Shown in pieces: positions 14,471-25,500 of a stretch of DNA of 64,000 nucleotides. Below the pieces are notes generated by a model. The model did no database searches. It was given only the letters and a program-made list of their open reading frames with translations, and was not told the origin of the DNA. Source of the stretch: Callipepla californica brunnescens (lineage: Eukaryota; Chordata; Aves; Galliformes; Odontophoridae); contig JALIRH010000003.1 in the NCBI GenBank assembly GCA_023055505.1, positions 34,846,842 to 34,910,841 on the forward strand, written 5' to 3'. A program made the position numbers and the translations under genes. Numbering within the stretch: position 1 is the first letter of the stretch; every line of letters starts with the position of its first letter.

Positions 14471-17400
14471 GTTCATGAGAAAACAGAAGAGATATGACGT
14501 TGATTTCCTGGTTTTTTATAAATAAAAGATATTTGAAAAGGCCTACTGGGAATGCCTACTTAGATGGACAAGTATTTGCAGTTGAAAAGAAAAATCATTA
14601 AGAAAATTATTTAAGCATGTCCTTCTGAGGGATAAGTCCTAAGTACATCTGATTTAATGTATTCAGTGTACTTCTTCCAGACCACAACAGCCAGCTAATG
14701 GATTGATTACAAGTTCTTTCTTCATGCAGAACCACAGCTGAAGACCAGCAAAATACCCTGTGCACAAAGAAGTATCTTGGAAATGTCAGGGAGTGGTATC
14801 ACTTCCGTTTCTATTTCTCTGAAAAGATCAATAACTGCAGTACTTTGCAAAAGACACAAAAGGAACAGAACCTTCAGGAATGATGCACAAAACAATAACA
14901 AATCTGGAAAGCACATCATACAGGCTTTAACATATTCTGCTTATATATCAACCATCTTACTTCCGTGGAGTAGCTCAGAATATAAGATTTTAGTTCACAA
15001 GGTTGGAAACAAGCAGACAAAGGAACCTGTTACAAGAGCACCAATTCAATAAATACGATAAATACAGCAAAACAAACTGAAGAAGCTAGACTGTAAGAGG
15101 GCTGCAGCTGTTGGCAGTGAGTCAGCTTGGGAGGCCCGCCTGTGGGTGGTGATGGAGTTCTGAAAAGCACCTAGCTAAATGGAAGCCTGTTTTTCAAGAG
15201 CAATTTCTACAGGGATAAAAAGAGAAGAAACAAAGTTGACAAATATCAGATACACATAGCAAAAAGATACCCCACTTTACTGAGTATTCTATTCAGGGGA
15301 GGAAATGATACATGTTTCTGTTTTGAATTAGTAAAAACAATTTCTCACATACAGGGCTCAAATACAGCTTAAAAAGGGAAAAAGAAAAAAAACCACACAC
15401 ATCACAGAGCTTCTTAGCCAAAGGCCACATCACTTAACAGGACCGTTTCTCATCTCAATTATTTGCATACCAACACACTGTAGAGAAACATTATTTTTCA
15501 GTCAGTTACTTGCTCTGAACACTGTGGATGTGAACCTGCCACAGATCAAGAACAGCAAAGACTAATGATAAAACTAAAAACAGTCTCCTGAAGGTTTTCT
15601 TGCATTCATACATTTCCCTTTCTGTCTGCAGTATTCTGCAGCAGCCAGAAGACTGTCAAGAGAGTAGAGCCAAGCAGATCAAATGGGTCTCTGATACCGG
15701 AAAAGGGATTACTGCCTTCTTCCTGACCTGACATTGCTGTCCCTGCTCTGTGTACTCTGGAACTCACCTGACACAAAAATATAATTCAATTTGCTAACCC
15801 AAGGGGAAAAAAAAATGTCACACAGAACAAAAGGAAAAGAAGTCTGCTGCATTAGCCGTGTGAATCAACTTTTCACAAACTCAGACAAGTACCAGAGCCA
15901 TGGCAACAACGTAAGAGCGGGTGAGTGCAACTGCTCCATTCACAACCACTGTGATATGGGCAAGTGCCAGTCTGCCTCATCCTTAAGACTCAATCATCTA
16001 AGAGCCTGAACAAAGCACTTCAGCATCATGGGCAATCCACTATAACATCTTTCATGGCTTTATTTGAAGTTTCTAGGGCAAACTGCTTTTGACATAATTC
16101 ATGATTAAAAAAACAAAAAACAAACAAAAAAAACCCACATTGATTTAAAATATATGGGGGTTTTTTGAAGATGAAACAAAAGTTGAAATAGAAGGGTTCT
16201 AGCTATAAATGCATCTCTAAAATAAAAACAGCCTCCCAGCTCAGATAGAGAGGAAGAAACTAAACTATAAAAGTGAGCCAAACATTTGTAATTTTAATAT
16301 TTTGTTGTGTCTATACAACAGACATACACAGAACTGTTTAATTAAGTAGTTTGTGCATTCCTCCCAGCCTCATTTGCATACATTATATCTTAGAATTCAA
16401 GCCATATGATCTTGCTCTATTTTTCCCTGGACAACTACCTCACTCAACCTACTGAGAGGACTCAGACCCAGAATAGCACAAGCACTGCGCATAGAAGGAA
16501 GCTGCTGTCTGTACACCACTCCATCAGAGATGTGCAAGGAACATGACAATGCAAGATACAACAACAACCATAGGACCAGGAGTGCAGGTGCTCTGAAAAG
16601 AGGATTATAAACTTGGCAGCAGCAAGAGGCACCTCCCAGGCTCACTTGGCACGGCCATAGGACAACGTAGAATAGGCACACACCTAACTTCAGCAGATAG
16701 AAGCTCCATCCTTCAGAGACAAAGGACTTTCTTCCTTCAAAATGCAGATTCCTGGTCTGAGCCACACCAACATTTAGCACAATAAGTGGCATGCTCTTCA
16801 GAGAGCAGCTCACAAATGTTAGAAGCAGACAGGAGAATCTGTGTCATTGTGCTACCCAAGTAGACTCAATGCCTGGCTGTGCTGAAAAAGCAGAATTTTA
16901 GATATTGTTGGCTTTCTGGATTAAGTAAAGCTAGCCTGTTTTACTCCAGTGTCATTCTGCCTGCAGAGCCAAGGAAGGTGGTGCTGACACTGCAATAGTC
17001 ATCTTTAGGGACCCAAAGAGACATTGTGGTATCCATTCACATTAAGCACTTTCTGCCTGTGTTTGCAAGAACTGGGAATGGAACTTCAAAATCAATTTCT
17101 GCAGCTATTCGTGCTTTAGGTTGGGCTCTTGGCACTCAGGGAAGCTCCCAGCTTCCACCCACAAGTGAACATCAACTTCCGCAGTTCACTTTCATATCTT
17201 GGTTCTTTTTCAGCTTGTATGTCACCAAGAGAACCGCTAAAATCCTTTTGGCCACGTCCCCCACAGTGCGGAAGCACAAGATAGCGAGGAACTACTCTGA
17301 TTTGCAAACCCCAGCCTGACCAGATAAGGAAGGCAGGCAGCACCTGCAAAACATCAGGAACATACAACAGAGACGTCCTGGCAGGGACAGGAAAAAGGGA

Positions 17401-18206
17401 GCTTGTTCATAACTTCTAGGCTACAATGTTTCTCTTAAAAGGAGAGCTAGAAAATATTTGTATCTGATCCCATACAAATAACTTCTAGATAGTTGTGAAA
17501 GGAGAGGGAAAAAGATGACAATAATACCTCACGGCTTTGCTTTGGACAGATTTCTGCGTACCATCAGCCATAATCCCCTCCCCACCCAGTCGGGTTTTGT
17601 GACCCCACACAAAGACCACAAATTTTGCTAAACAAAACTTGAAGTCGAGCAGCTTCCACGGTGACAGCTCAAGTCCCTGCAGGACGGGCTCCTCAGCATC
17701 TGGACAGTACATCCCAGAGGAAATTAATCACAGGAAATCACGGCATACATGCTGACGCCTCGGCTGGGTTTGCACAGCGAGCCCCATCCCACACAGGGAA
17801 CGCTGGGCCAGGCGCTCTCAGCGCCTCGCGTGGTACCCGGCAGGCCATGCCCAGCAGCACGCTTCCTCCTCGCGATGCACTTAAATATTTAAACCCGCAC
17901 TGAAGGAGCCATCTCCAAACCGCCGGGCGGAGGATGCTACCCGCGTTCCCTAGACTGTCACAAGGGGGCCGCTCTCGTTGTCTCCCACGCGGCAGCATCG
18001 CACCCACGGCCCGCTCCCCGCGTGACGCCGTTAACGGGCAGCACGGCGCCGCGGGGCGCTTTGTCAGCCGCGGACCCCACCCCGCCCCGCGGAGCCCCGG
18101 GAGGGCCCGGTCCTCCCGCGCGGAGACAAAGTGAGGGGGCGGCCGCGCCGCGCTTCGCAGGGTGGAGGCACGGGATGGCGGCTCGGAGCGGAGGACCCTC
18201 CTCATC

Positions 18207-18222
18207 GGGCGGGCGGGCGGGC
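18207..18222. promoter_or_regulatory. (GGGC)4 GC-box/G-quadruplex-capable run
   Basis: Four consecutive GGGC units give overlapping SP1/KLF-type GC boxes and four G3 runs with one-base loops, the minimal pattern for a G-quadruplex. It sits on the left, CEP170 side of the CpG island. Confidence 0.5.
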
Positions 18223-18558
18223 GCGCACAATGGGGAGAGGGCGCGGGCGGCCGTCCTCCATCAGCCGAGCACCGCCGCCCGCCAGATGAGCGCTGCAGCG
18301 CGGACGCCGCCGCCGGGGGCACGTTCGGACCCCGAGGGAGGCGCGGCGGCGGCAGCGGTTCGGGGGTGTGCCGGCACCGCAGCCCGCCCCGCCGCGCTGC
18401 CGAGGGCGGATGGAGGCGGGGGCGCGGGGCGGCCTTCGTGCCCCGCGGGGAGCGCGGCTACGACCGGACCCGCGCCGCGGAGCGCAGCCCGCTCGGCGCC
18501 CGCTGACACAATGGGCGGCGCGACCCCGGCCCCGTTTCTCCTCCGAGCCCCCACTCAC

Positions 18559-18720
18559 CCCTCCGAGGAGGCTCTCCGCGCCGCGGGACCGGCCCGCTGC
18601 TGGTGGCGGTGGTGCCGGGTGCTCGCTGAGCCAGCGGCCCCGCGGGGCGGGGCGCTCCGTTCCGCGTCCCTTCGCCGACCGCGGCAACGTTATTCCCTGC
18701 ACATAGCGGCTAACGGGCAG
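18559..18720 (-). other. CEP170: Candidate first untranslated exon of CEP170
   Basis: On the minus strand the sequence reads GGAGGG followed by GTGAGTGGGG (plus-strand complement at 18549-18558), a near-perfect splice donor. An exon ending at 18559 and starting somewhere near 18700-18900 would match the GC-rich untranslated first exon expected for CEP170, a forkhead-associated-domain protein of subdistal centriole appendages. The 5' limit given is arbitrary. Nothing in the exon itself identifies the gene; the assignment depends on conserved gene order. Confidence 0.33.
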
Positions 18721-18733
18721 AGCGGGCACGGCG

Positions 18734-18746
18734 CTGCGCAGGCGCC
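18734..18746. promoter_or_regulatory. NRF1-type site 1
   Basis: CTGCGCAGGCGCC matches the NRF1 consensus YGCGCAnGCGCR in its two GCGC half-sites. Confidence 0.6.
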
Positions 18747-18765
18747 GCCCGAGATCACACAATGC

Positions 18766-18783
18766 GGGGGGGGTGGGGGGGGG
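18766..18783 (+). promoter_or_regulatory. G8-T-G9 run, G-quadruplex-capable
   Basis: Seventeen Gs interrupted by a single T lie between NRF1-type sites 1 and 2. This can form a G-quadruplex on the plus strand. Such runs are common in CpG-island promoters and are also prone to assembly error. Confidence 0.5.
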
Positions 18784-18797
18784 AAGGCGGACGGCGC

Positions 18798-18809
18798 CGC
18801 GCAGGCGCC
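18798..18809. promoter_or_regulatory. NRF1-type site 2
   Basis: CGCGCAGGCGCC has both GCGC half-sites of the NRF1 consensus and lies about 52 bases downstream of site 1 inside a near-repeat of the same context (GGCGC..GCGCAGGCGCC). Confidence 0.55.
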
Positions 18810-18834
18810 CGGGGACGGAGCAGTGGGGCCGGAA

Positions 18835-18847
18835 CTGCGCCTGCGCC
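18835..18847. promoter_or_regulatory. NRF1-type site 3
   Basis: CTGCGCCTGCGCC fits the NRF1 core in reverse orientation. A GGAA (CCGGAACT) just upstream could be an ETS/GABP half-site. Confidence 0.5.
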
Positions 18848-18890
18848 GGCTTCAGACAATAGCGCGGCGAGCGCTCTCCGCGAGACGCAG

Positions 18891-18902
18891 CGCGCATGCG
18901 CC
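18891..18902. promoter_or_regulatory. NRF1-type site 4 (palindromic)
   Basis: CGCGCATGCGCC contains the exact palindrome GCGCATGCGC, the strongest form of the NRF1 motif in this window. Confidence 0.7.
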
Positions 18903-19107
18903 ACAGCGCGCAGCTGTAGGTGGTGAGCGCGGCTCCGCCTCCGTATCCGCGCCGGGACCTGCGCTGTGCTCAGCCGCTGCGGGCAGGGGGACGTACGCGG
19001 AAGGCGTGCCCGGTACGCAGGCGCGAGGGCGGCTGCAAGACACAACAAAGGGGAAGAGAGAAGCGGCGCGCATCCTCCTCTCGCAGCCGTCCGAGCGCGA
19101 GGTGGGG

Positions 19108-19126
19108 ACTACGTCTCCCAGCGTGC
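19108..19126 (+). promoter_or_regulatory. ZNF143/THAP11-type element near the SDCCAG8 start
   Basis: ACTACGTCTCCCAGCGTGC closely follows the long ZNF143/THAP11 (SBS) consensus, ACTACAnnTCCCAGnnTGC. Almost every fixed position is kept, and it continues into CCCGCG as the extended motif does. It lies about 190 bases upstream of the proposed ATG, a usual distance for this element from a transcription start. Confidence 0.7.
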
Positions 19127-19299
19127 CCCGCGCCGGGATCCGTGCTCGTCGCCGCGGTCTCCCCGCGTGCAGTGTCGCTAGGGGCGTGGTGCCGCCCGCC
19201 GATAGCTGCCGGGGAGCGCGGCAGGGAGCCCGCGGCTGCGGCGGTTCCTCGCCCCCGGGAAGCTCGGTGCGCGTCCTTCCCGGCGGTGGGGGTGTCCCG

Positions 19300-19342
19300 A
19301 TGCGGGCGCTTTGTGGGCGGCGGTACCCGAGGCGGCTCCGAG
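19300..19342 (+). CDS. SDCCAG8: SDCCAG8 exon 1 (coding part, provisional start)
   Basis: The ATG at 19300 opens 14 codons and one extra base, then a donor reads GAG|GTGAGC. Joined to exon 2 (phase 1) the protein reads [10 protein letters not shown], where the human protein has a QYQRSLREH-like end of its first exon: Y, R, L, R and E match. The upstream human residues (MAKSPENST... type) have no counterpart. The Kozak context is poor (C at -3 and +4), but this is the only in-frame ATG within several hundred bases. The frame stays open upstream through GC-rich sequence, so a different start cannot be excluded. The 5'UTR limit is unknown. Confidence 0.6.
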
Positions 19343-22300
19343 GTGAGCGCGGCCCGCGGAGCTGTGGGCGGGTGAGGAGGGCTGCTCCTGCCCTGGGGCA
19401 CGCCGTAGCCGCGCGCCTCTAACGGCCCGAGGGCGGCTTCGCTGTGGTTTGGGTTTTCCACGAAGTGCTTGCGGGTGTTGGAACTTGGGTGGAATCGGAA
19501 CGAGCCTGAGAACGCTGCGTCTGGTGAACCGTGGCCCTGCGTGGCCGCGCGGGATGTTTGTGACAAACTGCAGCTCTCCCGGTGGTGGTTTCTGAGGCGC
19601 TCTTTAATGCGTTGCGTAGAATCGTTAAGGTTGGAAAAGACCGCTCAGATAATCGCCGCCGTCCCATTGTAATCATAACCCACAGTGCCACATCCACACA
19701 GTTCCTCAGCATCTCCAAGGACAGTGACTCCTCCAGCTCCCTGGGCAGCTTGTGCCAGCGGATCACCGCTCTTTCTGAGAAGTAACTTTTCTCAGTATCC
19801 AACTTGAATCTCCCCTGGTGCAACTTGTGGCCATTCCCTCTAGTTCTGTGGCTAGCTACATGGGAGAAGAGGCTGACTGCCACCTTGCTACAATATCCCT
19901 TCGGGTAGTTGCAGAGAGCGATGAGGTCACCCCTGAGCCTCCTCTAGACAGAGCAACTCGGCTGCTTGTGCTCCAAATCCCTTGCAGTTTCATTGCCCTT
20001 CTCTGGACGTGCTCCAGAGCCATTCCTGTAATGAGGAGCCCAGCACTGAAGGTGTGGCTTCCTCAAAGCTGAGTACAGGGAGGCAGTCACTTCCTTGCTC
20101 CTTCTAGCAACACTATTTCTGATACAAGCTGTTGGCCTTCTTAGCCACCTGAGCCTGCTGCTGGCTCACATTCAGCCAGCTTTTGACTAATGTCTCTAGA
20201 TCCTTTTCCTCCATGTGACCTCCTTCCAACCACTCTGGCCTAAACCTATTCTGTTCTTTACTAGTGCCGTACCTGACTTGCCCTTTCATTTTAGGCATTG
20301 AAGCTCTGTTGATATTGGCCTCTTGAATTGCTGCGATGCCTGAAGGGTGGCACGCAGACAGTAGAAAAGGCAGACTTCTTGTGTTCATCCTCATCTAAGG
20401 AGTTGTGTTGATGTGTTTAACTTCCAGAGTATGCAATTTACTTCACTTAGCGTGCATCCTGCTGGGGCATATGGGAATACATGGCAACTGTGGTTACACT
20501 GAGCTGCCTGAACTCCCTGCAAAGTGGGCTGTATTACCTTCTTAGGCTCTGACAGCAGGGAAAGACAGATTGGAGTTCAAGCCTACTACTCTTTCTTTCT
20601 CTATGTTCTCCTAGCTTTAATATGCTTAATATTTTGTGTGTGTGGTTTTGTGTGTGGTTTAGTAAGTTTGTTTCTTTTCTTGATTCAGACCAAGAGTGTC
20701 ATGAAAATAGGCTTTTGTAGCATTCTGCAACAGCTCCAATTTTTCTAATTTTGTCTTAAGCTTTTTTGTGCATTTAAAATGTTGCAGTGGAATTTCACTT
20801 AATGTCAACTGGAAAATCTGTTGGGGGGGGATTTGGAAACTGTCATATGTCTATGGACATATCTTCATAGTTGTGATGAGCTCATGAGATTTTAAAATGT
20901 AAAGTTTGAAGCGTGCCTTTGAATCAGATTATATGGAGACTGTAGGTGATGGGTTTGAGTTGCTTGTAACTTTAAGGGATCTGTCTCAAGAATCTTGCGT
21001 CTTGGACTTGTAAACTGTTTACAGGAGTAATGTTAGGGCTCATAATATAAAGTGACTGGATACATGTATTCTGTTCATGCAATTTATTTTTCTACAAGCT
21101 CGTATCATTCATGTCATTGGGATTCTTTAATTTCAGGTGGCATTTAGCATTATTTGATGGTTTTTTTTTTTTGTTTGTTTTTTATATGCAGCATTCCTGA
21201 ACTGCAGTCCTTGACCTTCTGTGAATTCTGGCTGATGCATCGCAGCAGTTCCTCTTGGACCCAGGTGAATACATGGCAGGAGGTTAGTACTGTCCATTCT
21301 GGAGATCAGAGGAATAATTTTGTGGCCTTATTCCATATGACGAAAAGATGTATTAGTTCTCAAAGATCGCCAATTACTCTTCAGTGCAGTGTCCTTTGTT
21401 GTAAAGAGAGTTCTCTCAGAAGAGTGATTTGTAGGGAAGTCCAAGTGTTCAGCAAGCTGACTCCAATAGCTTGAGGGCAAAAAGCCAGACAAAAAACAAT
21501 ACCAAGGAATAAGTTGTCCTAGAACCCAGCAGAGGGATTTGTGATGGAAATAATGAAGGCCTTGTAGCAGAGATTTTCTTGGTGTGTCTAAGACTCTATA
21601 TAATTACGGTAATTGTGTGTAATGCAAAGTTAGGAGGGTGGTATTTGTAAGTTAGAGTTATTGAAACTATTTCAAATGAACTTCTAAGTAGCCAGGAGGT
21701 AATAGGATTTCTGTTCAAAATTTGTCCTTGAAGAAAGAAAGGTATTTTCTAGTTCAAAATAAGAGCTATGTTGTTGTAGTCACATCAATTACTAAAACCT
21801 GGTGGTCATGGTGTGAATGTCTGGTGAGCCTCCTGCTCCATCATGAGCACTGCTTCATGAGTGGGAAGAAGGAATTGGTTCTAGCTGGTGTGCTTCAATA
21901 CTACAAAATGAGTGCAAATTAACTGTTTTCAAGCAACAGGTTTTTTTTTTTTTTTGTTTATCAACGTGTGAAAATCTGTCCAGTAAATATTTTAAATATT
22001 GCTAGTTTCTTCACAGTCTTATTAAAAACAAAAAACTAGGCAGTTGTCCTTAGACTGTAATTAAAGCAACATTTTTTGCAGAGATGTAGGTGTTTTTTTC
22101 AATGTGTGTTCCTTAACACTTGTACCAGCTGGAGTTTTTCTGTGTCTTGCAGCCAGTTTTGTTGTTTTGGATGGCTGGTTCCTTTGCTAAGCTCTCCATT
22201 AGGTCTTGGAGTATTTTCTGTGGCACTTTGAGTTCATGAATGAGGTAACTTCGGTGCTTCCATTTAAAGAATTGTTCTTCAGAGAGAGTCTTGGGCGGTG

Positions 22301-22511
22301 TCTGGAGAAAAGCATCTTTTGTTTAGGCAATGCAAACAGGCTTCAATGCCTTCTCTGTTTTTTCTGTTTCCCCTTCAGTGGCATATTGTTCTCACTGGTT
22401 GTTTTTTTTATTTATTTTCTTTCCCCAGAGCTGCGTACTACTTATTTGGAAGTACAGCAGGCTTTTCCATGTTGAATTTCATTTCAATGTTCTGACTTTA
22501 GCCTCTATCTT

Positions 22512-22543
<32 letters not shown>

Positions 22544-25500
22544 TTTGACAAGTTGAGTGCATCAGTAATGTTTCCAATTGTAAAAAGAAAAAGAAAAAAA
22601 AACATTCTAGGATAGTGGTGACCTGCTTCTTAAAAAAAAACCTTCTACTAATTGTATTTATATAAAGATACTTCTCTGGATAAAAAGATATCTATAATAT
22701 GTCTTCAGGGTTTAATACTTAGAGTGAAAACTCATGCATCAAAGAAAAAAATGCATTGGGTTTTGTTGCTAGCTTGTGTTTTTTCATGATGATAGGATTG
22801 TGGGATATCTGGAGTTGGAGGGGCCCCATGGAGCCTCCAGGTGCCTCCACACAGCATCACTCAGAATTCAAACCCTCTGTCTCAGAGTGCTGTTCAAATA
22901 CTCTTCGACCTCCAGCAGGTGTGGTGCCATGACCACTAAGTACTGAAAATCAAAAAGCTTTATGAGTAAATAAAATGTATTTTTAAATTTTTAGTCCAGG
23001 AAATTGATCTTTAGAAACACTGAGATTGAATTTATAGGCATGTTTTGACATTTCACATATTTCATTCTAGTAAACAAAAGAAATATTTTATGAAGCAGAT
23101 TTTCAAGCATATGTTTTTGTGGATTGTACAAAGTCACATCAGATCCTCTCTAGTATAGGTGATCTAATTACTTTTGTATGTCTGTAGGCAACTTAAAAAA
23201 AAAAAAAAACACTTAATGAGTACTGTAGGGGAAAAAAGGAGTAGGAAAAAAGAGATCAAGGCTTTCTTTCCCCTCCATTGGTAATATCTGCATTTTAGAT
23301 TTGATTGCTTTCAGAAATCCTAGTTTGTATTATCACTTTGATTTGTTTCCAATTAAAGTTGAACATTTGACACAATCAGTATTCTTTTGTGTGTGCTCTC
23401 ACTCTTTGTGGAGATCTTTGAAAGCCCTTGAATGTGGTGTCTGTGCTGGAGGTTGTACAGATGGCCTCCAGAGGTTCCTTCCAACCTCAGCCATGCTGTG
23501 CTTCATCTATATCCTTAGCTCTACCTGTAGGAGGTAACACGTTAATTAAACTATCACACAACAGAAATATATTCTCAAATGTTGTTTGTAAAGTCTTGTT
23601 AAAATACAGAAAAGTACATGACAATGGAATTTCAGATATGCAAGCAGATTTCTGCAGTATGTTTTTACTGAAACCTGTTTTAAACTTACTGTTATAGGAA
23701 TAGCTAACTGAAAAAATAGACTGAATGTGCTAGCACTTTGAAACGTATGACTTCTAAATTCACTTTAAAAGTCACTGAGTTATCTTTAAGTAAAGATGCC
23801 TTGGTCTCCAATAGTTAACATCCACAGAAGTTTTTTGTTGTTCTTTTTTTTTCTTCCATGTTTAAAAAGAATATTTTTACATTAATAGAAGCAGCAAATG
23901 TGTATATTCCCACTGGTTAATGTTTATCCTTTTATCCTAATGCCCCAAATGATGGACTTAGAGAAAAACTGTAATGTACATTTTGCCTTTTATATGTCCA
24001 TTTCAACTCTTACTCAAGTGAACGTTAGCTGTTTGATATTGGAAGCTCCTCACTCCCAGTTTCCCAGTAGTGAGCTTTTTTGCTGATAGCAGCAGCCTTT
24101 ATAATTATGGAACCTGCAAGCATTTGAGCAATTTGGTCAAATATTAATGAAGCTTTCAAAAATATGGGGATTTTCTTCCAGAGACAGGAAATGTTTAGCC
24201 AAAAAAAGTAGACATCAATGTGCCACATATGAAGTTCTTATTGTGTTTCACTACTATTCCTGCCCACTATATTTTATGAAGGAAAATATACATATGGACC
24301 TGTACTTTCTTCTTATTAACTCTTTGTTTGTTCATTTTTTCTACTGGCTGCAGAAGCAAACATTTTGACTTCAGGGCTCTCTGACAGAGGCCTACAGTGA
24401 GCAGGAAAATGTGGAGAATTTTCTAGTTATCAAGTAGCATGCCATGTAATACTTTAGCTGACATTGAAGATCTCTTGGCAACAACTTGTTGCAACGTAGT
24501 ATACTAAATATTCAAGCCGTTACATCAGTGAGATACTGTTACCACTTGTCAGTTAACTCTCCCACTCTCATAGTATCCTGTAATCCTTAAGACTTGGAGG
24601 AATAACTAAACTATGCCCACTAACTAATAGAAAAATATATATCCTAGATTCTCTTGCCTGAGCCATTACCTTGTGAAATATATTTGGATTTGTTATAATA
24701 AATTGACTGTTTAAAACATGCTTTTGCTTCTGCTCTCACATTCACTTGGGTAAAGCATGGAGTACCTGAAAATCAGAAGAGGTAAGACTAGTCATAAGAT
24801 TCATGGGCTTTACAAATGAGTGCTGCAGGCAGATTAGTATGTGAGAAGGAGCTCATGCATCTATGAAAAAGTAGTATCACTAAAATGTGAGACATAGCTG
24901 GCACACCGGGCTGAGAACCGTATCCCTAAAAAGAATATTTTTGGAGGCTTATTTATGTTTTATGAACTAGGGGTGAGTTATGGCAAGGCAGAGAAAAGGA
25001 CTGAAAAGGACTGTGATATCCCAACTTTCATCAAGATAATGTATTTGAATTTGAAAAAATTAAAGTTCCCTACGCCTGGTGTAGGGAACCTGCTTTGGCA
25101 GGGGGATTGGACTTGATGATCTCTTGAGGTCCCTTCCAACCCCTATGATTCTATAAAGTGAAGAGCTTGTTGTTTTCCTGATTATAGCAGTTGCTCTAAT
25201 AAAAGTTGTTACCTTATAAGCCATGTCTCACAGCAGTGAAACTCCTGTTTTGTGGCCATCTATACCTAAATGCTTCATATACTTTAGTTCTATGGTAGAA
25301 TTACCTTCCAAAGAATACAGGATAAATGAACAAAGTAGGTACTAGATTTTCATTTCACTGTTAAGTTATTAATAACAACTATGAAGCTTTTCTGGTTCAG
25401 GGAAGTTTTGAATGGTTGTCACAAATGACTGTGAATTTATTTTGCACAAAATGTAAAAGAAATGTATTGTCTTACATTCCTGACTAAATGGCTGGGAATT

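Larger units (their letters stand above)
1..17930. other. Non-coding region, probable 5' intron of CEP170 (minus strand)
   Basis: No convincing coding exon is visible on either strand. The sequence is AT-rich and has stop codons throughout; ORFs reach at most 138 codons and none resembles a protein I recognise. It holds one clear CR1 fragment (6430-6734), simple repeats, and a GC-richer segment at 3440-3690. In vertebrates CEP170 is transcribed away from SDCCAG8 from a nearby start site and has untranslated leading exon(s) followed by a long intron. By that synteny the block is probably CEP170 5' intron. I looked for its conserved first coding exon (start of the forkhead-associated domain) and did not see it, so this assignment is inference. 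Confidence 0.4.
17931..19440. promoter_or_regulatory. CpG island with divergent promoter (SDCCAG8 right, probably CEP170 left)
   Basis: GC content and CpG density rise sharply here compared with the AT-rich flanks, and dense CG dinucleotides, GGGC runs and GC boxes continue for about 1.5 kb. No TATA box is evident, which fits a housekeeping-type promoter. The SDCCAG8 exon 1 donor lies at its right end (GTGAGC from 19343). A consensus minus-strand donor lies at 18553-18558. Four NRF1-like sites (18734-18902) and a ZNF143/THAP11-like element (19108-19126) sit between the two. The divergent arrangement rests partly on the known head-to-head order of SDCCAG8 and CEP170 in vertebrates. Transcription start sites cannot be read from sequence alone. 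Confidence 0.8.

Noticed and set aside
15890..15912. RFX X-box-like word GAGCCATGGCAAC
   Set aside because: Only one half-site is good and it lies 3 kb from the promoter; single half-sites are common.
16397..16813. 138-codon minus-strand ORF, longest in the AT-rich left part
   Set aside because: No family resemblance, no splice or promoter context. It is compatible with chance in about 18 kb of intron.
1..17930. First coding exon of CEP170 on the minus strand
   Set aside because: I searched for the complement of its conserved start (forkhead-associated domain beginning) and found nothing similar. It is presumably further left, outside the window.
17738..18322. 194-codon minus-strand ORF
   Set aside because: Lies in the same stop-poor CpG-rich DNA, with low-complexity R/A/P-rich translation and no recognisable domain.
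18022..19422. 466-codon open frame through the CpG island, plus strand
   Set aside because: Alanine, arginine and glycine-rich composition typical of GC-rich DNA with few stops. It overlaps promoter motifs and both strands are similarly open. Only its last part coincides with the exon 1 frame.
19419..19883. 154-codon minus-strand ORF with a recognisable [12 protein letters not shown] segment
   Set aside because: The recognisable part is the C-terminal remnant of CR1 pol inside the 19611-20300 fragment; the rest reads into unrelated island sequence. Not a host gene.
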